A stretch of DNA of 9,690 bases, from NCBI GenBank assembly GCA_041750795.1, contig JBGSYQ010000023.1:1-9690 (forward strand), written 5' to 3'. Below, piece by piece: positions 1 to 5,120 of the stretch (position 1 is its first letter; each line of letters starts with the position of its first letter). The DNA comes from JTS-RE94 sp041750795 (GTDB lineage: Bacteria; Planctomycetota; Planctomycetia; Pirellulales; PALSA-1355). The notes beneath the pieces are model-generated. The model had not been told where the DNA came from, ran no database searches, and saw only the letters and a list, made by a program, of their open reading frames with translations. A program made the position numbers and the translations under genes.

Positions 1-1
1 C

Positions 2-178
2 CGTGAGCTTGGCTGTTGCAGTTGGTATCGCGTTTGGCACTACGAACATCCAACTGCAGGCGACCCTTTCGCAACTGCGTTGGGAGCCTACCTGTCGCTC
101 ACTCACGAAGGTGTGTACACAATCGTTGCTTTGACGACGTGGGGCTCTGGCGAAAGATCGCTAATTACCTCTGACTAA
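2..178 (+). CDS. C-terminal end of an unrecognised protein (5' end outside window)
   Basis: An open frame enters from the left edge and runs 58 codons to TAA at 176-178. The translation looks protein-like. It has an aromatic segment (SWYRVWHYEHP), then a small-residue turn, then alternating hydrophobic residues (GVYTIVALTTWGSG) that would suit closing beta strands. No start codon is needed because the gene would begin outside the window. I do not recognise a family. An open run of this length can occur by chance, so the call rests only on composition and on the sensible position just upstream of the next gene. Confidence 0.35.
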   Translation, partial: RELGCCSWYRVWHYEHPTAGDPFATALGAYLSLTHEGVYTIVALTTWGSGERSLITSD

Positions 179-218
179 ACTCTCGACCTCTTGCTCTAGT
201 GAAAAAGAATATGAGACA

Positions 219-998
219 ATGGTGAACCAAGTTATGCTGCCTATTTCGCTTTATTCAATGCTGTCCATTGCGACCATGGCGATCGCGAATGGACAAGATG
301 CCCCCCCAGCTTCGGCGGTGGATGGCGAATCGGGGTCGGACGTGCAATCGACGAGTATGATATCGGCCGTTGAGCGAGCGATCGTCGAGCAAACCAACGA
401 GTTTCGCAAGTCGAATCAGTTGGACGCCGTGCGGCGTGATGAACACTTGATGCAAGCCGCTAAAAAATTTGCAGAGTTCATGGCGCGAACGGGTAAGTAC
501 GGCCATCGAGCAAACGGCATGACACCTGCCCAGCGTGCGGAGGCGGCAGGCTATGACTACTGCGTCGTCCGTGAGAACATCGCTTATCGCATGAACACCG
601 GCGACGTCACGGCCGACAGCCTGGTCGACGTATTTGTCCAGGGTTGGATCGAATCCCCACCGCATCGCGAAAACATGCTCGCCGACTATATCACCCACAC
701 GGGCGTCGCAGTCGCGACGACGGATGATACCACGTACTATGCAGTGCAAATGTTTGGTCGGCCCAAGGCAGCCGCATTCCGCTTAAAGCTGAAAAACGAG
801 ACCGGTGATACGAAAACGATTGTCTTTCGTGCGAACGATCAGCGGGACGAAGTTGAATTGCAGCCCCGCATGATTCTCACAATGACACGATGCTTTCCCA
901 CGAAGGTGTCGGTCGCTGGTAGCGAGGCGTGCACGCAGATTGACTCCTCAGCATCCTTGAATGTCACGGCCGATGGACTGGTCCAACCCGGTGACTGA
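219..998 (+). CDS. Secreted CAP-domain (SCP/PR-1-like) protein
   Basis: This is a 259-residue protein of the CAP superfamily, extracellular or periplasmic proteins of mostly unknown activity. Residues 6-24 form a hydrophobic stretch ending in AIA-NGQ, which reads as a signal peptide although it lacks a basic N-terminus. The CAP domain covers about residues 50-181. His96 (KYGHR), Glu119 (RENIA) and His149 (SPPHRENML) match the conserved pocket of the family, followed by the closing strand YYAVQMFG. The last 75 residues form a separate beta-rich tail (FRLKLKNETG, then a strand with VELQPR). Similar tails are, from memory, seen in planctomycete CAP proteins. The start is uncertain: ATG 219 has only a weak GAGA upstream, and Met6 at 234 is an alternative. 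No operon partner is visible. Confidence 0.85.
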   Translation: MVNQVMLPISLYSMLSIATMAIANGQDAPPASAVDGESGSDVQSTSMISAVERAIVEQTNEFRKSNQLDAVRRDEHLMQAAKKFAEFMARTGKYGHRANGMTPAQRAEAAGYDYCVVRENIAYRMNTGDVTADSLVDVFVQGWIESPPHRENMLADYITHTGVAVATTDDTTYYAVQMFGRPKAAAFRLKLKNETGDTKTIVFRANDQRDEVELQPRMILTMTRCFPTKVSVAGSEACTQIDSSASLNVTADGLVQPGD

Positions 999-1079
999 AC
1001 CTCCTTTCCACATTCGACCTCGATCCAAGGAATCTCACCAAGTCCTTAGAAAGACTGATTGCTAGATTTGCCGACGAGG

Positions 1080-1175
1080 CTGCTTTTCAAACTGCGCTTC
1101 GAGAAAATCCCGGACGCCTTTATCGGCCTATTCGCCGGCGAAAACCTGGGCAAGCAGCTCGTGCGGATTTATTGA
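1080..1175 (+). pseudogene. 3' relic of an NADP-dependent oxidoreductase (MDR superfamily, CurA/YncB-like)
   Basis: The frame ending at TGA 1173-1175 reads LLFKLRFEKIPDAFIGLF, then AGENLGKQLVRIY. This matches the conserved C-terminus of medium-chain NADP-dependent oxidoreductases of the CurA/prostaglandin-reductase type, where an (E)GLE-x-x-P-x-A-F-I-G-L segment is followed by G-x-N-F-G-K-x-x-V-R-V. Only about the last 30 residues survive. The frame is closed by TGA at 1056-1058, no Rossmann-fold sequence is found upstream, and the CAP gene ends only 80 bases before the relic. A full gene of this family would be about 330-340 codons, so nearly all of it has been lost. Confidence 0.65.
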
Positions 1176-1183
1176 CACCCAGC

Positions 1184-1197
1184 AGGCGCCGGCGCCT
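1184..1197. repeat. Perfect 14-bp palindrome
   Basis: AGGCGCCGGCGCCT is its own reverse complement and lies nine bases after the stop codon of the oxidoreductase relic. As RNA it could fold with a four-base loop, and CAG/CTG can add an imperfect lower stem. No T-run follows, so it does not fit an ordinary intrinsic terminator. It may be a remnant of the lost gene's 3' end, or chance in GC-rich sequence. Confidence 0.4.
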
Positions 1198-1814
1198 ACC
1201 TGCCAACGCTCTCTAGCTGCCCTAGGGCGTATCGTCATGGGGTGTTACAACCAACTAGCCGATGTGGCCTTCAACTCTGTGATTTGTGCGCGTTCCTTCT
1301 AGTATGCGGTTGCATCGGTCTCCGCGAGTTCGCCCCGCCGCGAAGCCGCACACTCCGAGTTCTGCTTTATCAAATTGTGGGCAAATGTGCAGCCAGCCTA
1401 GGCTGCCTGATCTTATCACCGAGCGACAGGAAGTCCTGCAGGAAGCCAATCGAGGATATCGGCTGGCGGAGCCGAGGACGGAAGCACACGCTGATGGTCT
1501 GGAGCCGCCGCCATGTACACCAGCTTCGAGAACTTCGGCGTCAAGAACTTAGCCGCCAAGCAGCTCTCATCCGGTACATGCAAGGAATACCGGGGCACGG
1601 TAGCTAAATCTTGTTATCGCCGGAGCGCTTAACAGGATGGGGGAGCGCGTTGCGATCGATTGACGCATGCATTTCCACTGGCGGCACTAACGTTTTTGAC
1701 CTCTTTCTTGTCGACCTCGCTATCACAGTTTCGATTCGGCTTGCAATAATTCTTGGGCAATTCTGCACCTGCGGAGTTGTGAGTAACCAATGACGATTTC
1801 GACCTAAATCCTGA

Positions 1815-1819
1815 CGGAG
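1815..1819 (+). promoter_or_regulatory. Ribosome binding site of the catalase-family gene
   Basis: CGGAG ends about six bases before ATG 1826, a normal Shine-Dalgarno spacing. It supports ATG over the adjacent in-frame GTG at 1823. Confidence 0.5.
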
Positions 1820-1825
1820 CCTGTG

Positions 1826-2896
1826 ATGGACAATGCCAGCCGGCCACTACCTTATGCCGATGACGTCGAAACTATCCCGGAAGATGAGGCGGATGACATC
1901 CAGCGGATAGTCCGAGCACTGGAATTGCTTCTCAGGCGGAGCCAGGCGAAGAGCGGCCAGTTTCGCGCGGATGTGCATGTCAAAACGCATGGCTATGTCC
2001 AAGGGGAATTACGGGTACTGCCGAATCTGCCCGACGAACTTGGGCAGGGACTTTTTGAGCATGCCGGCGTCTATCCAGCGGTGGTTCGGTTTTCCAACGC
2101 GGCCAGCAAATCCCAGGCAGATGCGATCCCGGACGGTCGCGGAATGGCGATCAAGGTGCTGGAAGTAGATGGAGAACAGGTATTGGTCGACGAGCAGAAA
2201 GGCCCGACACAAGATTTCGTGATGATCAACCACCCGGTGTTTTTCGCGCGGAATGTTAAAGACTATGTGCGTTTGGAGAAAGTTCTCGTGGAAGCCGACG
2301 ATAGCTCGGCCGCAACGTTGCAGGCGGCCCTTACCGGTGGCGACTGGAACCCACTTCATTGGCATTGGCGCGAGCTGCTGACCGTCGCACGAATCGCGGG
2401 ACATCTGCCGGCGCACCCAGCGAGCAACACGTACTTCAGCATGGCTCCGATTCGGTTCGGAAACTATGTGGCCAAATACCGGGCGAAGCCGGCTGGGGAC
2501 CGAAACGACTCGTACCTGGATTTGATCAAGCGATTGGGATCCGAGGCCGACGCGATGCGCTTGGCACTCGAAGAAACGCTGCGAACACAGGAAGTACTTT
2601 TTAAGTTCCAGGTCCAACTGCGCACGTCGGAGCGAACGATGCCTGTCGAAGACGCCAGAGTGGAGTGGCCGGAGAGTGAATCGCCATATCGAACGGTAGC
2701 CCACCTTCTACTTGCGCGCCAGGAGATCGAACTGCTGCGGCAGCAAGATGCCTACAGAAACCTCTCGTTCAACGTTTGGCATGCGCTCGCCGCACATCGG
2801 CCCTTAGGAGGCATCAATCGCGTCCGCCGATGGGCCTACCCACTTTCTTCCGCTTGGCGTCATCAGCAAGTAGGAGTGAAGCTAGCAGACCCGTGA
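1826..2896 (+). CDS. Catalase-family heme protein
   Basis: This 356-residue protein has the heme-dependent catalase-like fold. It shows VHVKTHGYVQG (His55 in the place of the catalase distal His), VVRFSN (86-91), DGRGMAIKVL, TQDFVMINHP (128-137) and YFSMAPIRFGNYVAKY (203-218). Near the C-terminus, HRPLGGINRVRRWAYPLSSAWR places Arg334 and Tyr338 in an R-x-W-x-Y arrangement, close to the catalase proximal-ligand motif R-x-F-x-Y. It is shorter than a true catalase (about 480 or more residues) and belongs to the small catalase-related group often annotated only as 'catalase family protein'. It may act as a peroxidase or oxygenase rather than a catalase. ATG 1826 is preferred over GTG 1823 because CGGAG lies about six to seven bases upstream. 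It stands alone, with no visible partner. Confidence 0.85.
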   Translation: MDNASRPLPYADDVETIPEDEADDIQRIVRALELLLRRSQAKSGQFRADVHVKTHGYVQGELRVLPNLPDELGQGLFEHAGVYPAVVRFSNAASKSQADAIPDGRGMAIKVLEVDGEQVLVDEQKGPTQDFVMINHPVFFARNVKDYVRLEKVLVEADDSSAATLQAALTGGDWNPLHWHWRELLTVARIAGHLPAHPASNTYFSMAPIRFGNYVAKYRAKPAGDRNDSYLDLIKRLGSEADAMRLALEETLRTQEVLFKFQVQLRTSERTMPVEDARVEWPESESPYRTVAHLLLARQEIELLRQQDAYRNLSFNVWHALAAHRPLGGINRVRRWAYPLSSAWRHQQVGVKLADP

Positions 2897-3307
2897 GTCA
2901 GCCTGTCAAATCTTGAGGGTGCTTTATCGTGATCAACTTAACAATCGTCCCGCCACCGTATTGGGCATGTATCGCCCGCTTCGTGTAGGGTAGCGAAAAC
3001 CGTAGTCAAGCTGACGACGCTTGGCAGCTTGTGAAGGCCTCCGTTCGTGACCAATGACGAACCGACCTGGGTCAATTGGAAAACTCGCGAAAGCGTCTGT
3101 ACCCTCGGCACTATACTGAACCCTTAAAACTAATTGATATCGTCATTCTCGCAGACCACTGGTGAATCCGATGCCGGGACAACTTGCACTCGCTTGCACT
3201 AAGCGGATCGAATTCAATGAAAACCATGCACTTGACGCGTCTGGTATGATTCAGTCGCGCGTTGAACGGCAAGGACTTACGTCAATTATTCTGCGGTGAT
3301 CACCTAG
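2897..3307. other. Intergenic stretch without a recognised gene
   Basis: I find no plausible coding frame in these 411 bases. A short direct repeat, CTTGCACT, occurs at 3183-3190 and again at 3193-3200, one helical turn apart. A TATGAT box at 3245-3250 lies only seven bases after a TTGACG, too close to be a promoter pair. The stretch ends exactly where the tRNA-Pro half begins, so it may be the terminal segment of a former integrated element. Confidence 0.5.
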
Positions 3308-3349
3308 CTGGGGGTCAAGAGGTCGCAGGTTCAAATCCTGTCGCCCCGA
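3308..3349 (+). pseudogene. 3' half of tRNA-Pro(GGG), candidate att site
   Basis: These 42 bases correspond one for one to tRNA positions 32-73. They comprise the anticodon loop CTGGGGG (anticodon GGG), the 3' anticodon stem TCAAG, a five-base variable loop AGGTC, and a T-arm GCAGG-TTCAAAT-CCTGT that pairs fully with one G-T wobble. The acceptor strand CGCCCCG and discriminator A follow, and CCA is not encoded. The acceptor ending in G72, which calls for C1, fits bacterial tRNA-Pro. The 5' half is missing. The five bases before the loop (CCTAG) do not pair with TCAAG, and no CGGGGCG acceptor strand or D-arm occurs upstream. The break falls at the anticodon loop, a classic crossover point for tyrosine recombinases, so this is best read as an integration scar or attachment site. 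Confidence 0.8.
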
Positions 3350-3402
3350 TTTAAATCTGCGAAAGCTCGTCGCCATGAACCGTGGCGTGCCCTTTCTGGT
3401 TT

Positions 3403-3509
3403 GGCACGAACGATTTGCGGTTGATTTGCCGAGCCGATAAGACCTGCTTCAAACGAGCCAAGCGGATCCAGATCGCTAGCAAAGTGATCTGCCACAAATC
3501 GTTGTCGCC
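3403..3509. repeat. Imperfect inverted repeat pair
   Basis: GGCACGAACGATTTGCGG at 3403-3420 matches the reverse complement of CCACAAATCGTTGTCGCC at 3492-3509 at 14 of 18 positions, including a nine-base exact core. The arms are 71 bases apart and lie 50 to 160 bases downstream of the tRNA-Pro half. They could be recombinase arm sites or chance. Confidence 0.3.
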
Positions 3510-3773
3510 CTAAAAGTTACAGAGTTCAAATCCCATCGCCAGTCTCGCGACGACTGGTGCTAGAGATCGGTGGTCTCGTGCTTCGTACACGTTAGCCCTA
3601 CGGCTTCGACTCGCCCCCGAAATTGCCCGGCAGTGTGGAACGTTCCCGTGCGGCTGCTTTATTCTGAGCGATCAACTGAATCGCGCCGCTCTTTCCATTG
3701 CTACCAACTTGTCGGAGAATCGCGAGCGATGACTTCTACCTGAGGAGCATGCCGGGAAGAAAGCACAGGTTTC

Positions 3774-3777
3774 GGAG
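3774..3777 (+). promoter_or_regulatory. Ribosome binding site of the SUKH gene
   Basis: GGAG lies seven bases before ATG 3785. This decides the start: the upstream in-frame ATG at 3749 has its AGGAG only one base away, and the frame before 3785 encodes basic sequence outside the family's domain. Confidence 0.55.
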
Positions 3778-3784
3778 CCGGCTA

Positions 3785-4423
3785 ATGGTCACTGAGAAGC
3801 TCGCGCAGATCGACCGGTATCTCGCCCGTCGGGGGATCAATCTGATCATCGAGCATCGGCCGCCGGTCGATCCGGCCGAACTTGTCGCCGCCGAGCGCAC
3901 GCTGGGCCACGAATTGCCCGGCGATCTGCGAAACTTGTACGCGCGGTTCACGAACGGCTTCGAGCTGTTTTGGGAGGATTGCCGGTCGCCCAACGATTTT
4001 GATTTCGCCCGTTTCCGCGTGCCGGAACTGAAATGGTTCGTGGAACGCACGATCCAGTTCCGCGACGAAGCGAGCGAGGAGTACCAGGCCGCCGGTAATT
4101 ACTTTGAGCGCGTGGAGGAAGCACGAGCCATCCTGCGGCGCATGTTGAGCTGGGGCGTTCTTTGGGATACCGGCGGGGACGGCAACTTGGTCTGCATTGA
4201 CTTCGAAACCGGCCAGGTGCTCTTCCATGAGCGCGAATGGTCTTTCTACGAATCGTATGTCAACGGCAGTTTGATCGCGGCGAGCCTGAACGCATTGATC
4301 GACGAGTGGGGCGACGTTTGCTTCCTTAACTTCCCCGGCTGTCCGGGAGATTGCCCGGCCCACGGCGAGTCAGCGGTCCCTGAATACGGCCGGCAGCAGT
4401 ACAACATTTCCCGCGGTTCGTAG
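3785..4423 (+). CDS. SMI1/KNR4 (SUKH) domain protein
   Basis: This is a 212-residue protein with a SUKH-type core. PVDPAELVAAERTLG leads into HELPGDLRNLYARFTNGFEL (about residues 42-61), the family's E...G..LP.dl..ly...NG signature. Later, TGGDGNLVCIDFETGQV and the strand VLFHEREW fit the domain's beta sheet. In bacteria SUKH proteins are often immunity proteins against polymorphic or contact-dependent toxins, but others have no known partner. No toxin gene lies nearby here. The C-terminus is unusual: CFLNFPGCPGDCPAHGE supplies three cysteines close together, then a polar tail. It appears to be a single-gene transcription unit. The function is inferred from the fold only. Confidence 0.75.
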   Translation: MVTEKLAQIDRYLARRGINLIIEHRPPVDPAELVAAERTLGHELPGDLRNLYARFTNGFELFWEDCRSPNDFDFARFRVPELKWFVERTIQFRDEASEEYQAAGNYFERVEEARAILRRMLSWGVLWDTGGDGNLVCIDFETGQVLFHEREWSFYESYVNGSLIAASLNALIDEWGDVCFLNFPGCPGDCPAHGESAVPEYGRQQYNISRGS

Positions 4424-5120
4424 CAATCGTGCGTGAGCCCGCCCCCTCGGCAAGCATTTGCGCATCGGTTTCGTCGACACAGTGTCAAGCGGTCGCCGGG
4501 TGTCGCGCAGTATCAGGTCCGTCGTCTCAGGACGTTGGTTGGTACGCCAGCCACTCACCACTGAACCGACTTGCTAGCGGTGATCGCGCGTAACTTCTTG
4601 GGCGGCAGCAAGTACCGTTGCGGGCCAGCCCTGGACGCCCGCTAGAATAAGTTCTAACCGCGTCCAGTTGTCCCGACAGGAGCTACGACGATTGGTAGCT
4701 CGACTTCGACCAAGTTGCTAACCGACTGATAGCGCCACTGAGCCGCCCAGTAGAACTCGGCCGCAGCATCGGCGAACGCCCGATCCTGCTCGATCGTAAC
4801 GCCCCGCGCATGGAGCAGGCTGAGTGGACCGTCAGCAAGGGAATCGCCTTGCATCAGTCAAGAGGCCGGGGGCGATGCCGTCACCGGCGCGCCAGCCGCG
4901 GACAATTCGTTGGGGACGATCCAGAAAAAACTCTCCGATGACGACCGATGCGATCGCGACGGAGCTGCTCAACGGCATCTCGACGAGTCGTCTGCCGCCC
5001 ACGCTGTGAAGGAAGTTGTCGGGAAACGTCTTTACCCGTCGACGGGATGCGGTAAATTGGTTTCGTTCAAGGTTTGGCAGACGCCCAGATTCCATTCGCC
5101 TGGCAAAGGAGTGCAATCTC
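4424..5120. other. Gap with eroded minus-strand open frames
   Basis: I see no intact gene in these 697 bases. Two minus-strand frames look partly protein-like. The first, about 5044 down to 4832, includes RRLVEMPLSSSVAIASVVIG. The second, 4854 down to 4654, includes AAEFYWAAQWRYQSVSNLVE. They lie in different frames, overlap at their ends, and neither has a recognisable start signal. They could be one gene broken by a frameshift. The first weakly recalls the N-terminal part of Uma2-family proteins, which I cannot confirm. The segment 4424-4650 shows nothing I can interpret. Confidence 0.35.
5105..5111 (+). promoter_or_regulatory. Ribosome binding site of the SNF2 gene
   Basis: AAAGGAG lies nine bases before ATG 5121. 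This strong site argues for starting at 5121 rather than at the in-frame TTG 5016, whose GGAAG abuts the codon. Confidence 0.7.

Larger units (their letters stand above)
999..1825. other. Gene-poor stretch with one gene relic
   Basis: I see no convincing intact gene in these 827 bases. The open frames here (for example 1242-1607 and 1611-1793, both plus strand) have odd composition, no ribosome binding site and no family resemblance. The stretch holds the oxidoreductase relic at 1080-1175 and a palindrome just after it at 1184-1197. A weak -10-like AATAAT occurs at 1745-1750 upstream of the catalase-family gene, without a matching -35 box. Overall it looks like decayed sequence rather than a regulatory region for one gene. 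Confidence 0.6.
3350..3784. other. Non-coding stretch with hairpins and a tRNA-like fragment
   Basis: No coding gene is apparent before the SUKH start. The stretch holds three possible hairpins: 3371-3387 (7-bp stem with one G-T pair, loop AAC), 3539-3557 (CCAGTC/GACTGG, 7-base loop) and 3563-3577 (GAGATC/GGTCTC, 3-base loop). Imperfect inverted repeats lie at 3403-3420 and 3492-3509, sharing AACGATTTG and its complement. A second T-loop-like string, GTTCAAATCCCATCGCC, lies at 3524-3540. None of these identifies a known RNA family. Confidence 0.45.

Noticed and set aside
1242..1607. 121-codon plus-strand open frame
   Set aside because: Cys- and Arg-rich, no ribosome binding site, no family resemblance, and several competing frames overlap it on both strands.
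1513..1632. Frame starting MYTSFENFGVKNLAAKQLS, reminiscent of the start of OLD-like or AAA ATPases
   Set aside because: Resemblance covers only about 15 residues, no P-loop follows, and the frame ends after about 40 codons; too weak to call a relic.
1784..3068. Near-repeat of ACCAATGACGA with nearby CGACCT on both sides of the catalase gene (about 1785-1806 and 3048-3068)
   Set aside because: The exact core is only about eleven bases, expected by chance several times in a window of this size; no inverted ends or transposase.
3245..3250. TATGAT as a promoter -10 box before the tRNA-Pro half
   Set aside because: The nearby TTGACG is only seven bases away, and nothing at the normal 16-18 base spacing resembles a -35 box.
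4476..4486. GACAC-A-GTGTC palindrome
   Set aside because: Short, a one-base centre cannot form a hairpin loop, and there is no gene context to suggest an operator.
5016..5120. Extended N-terminus of the SNF2 gene from TTG 5016
   Set aside because: Its GGAAG directly abuts the TTG, whereas ATG 5121 has AAAGGAG at nine bases; the extra 35 residues are outside the family's domain.
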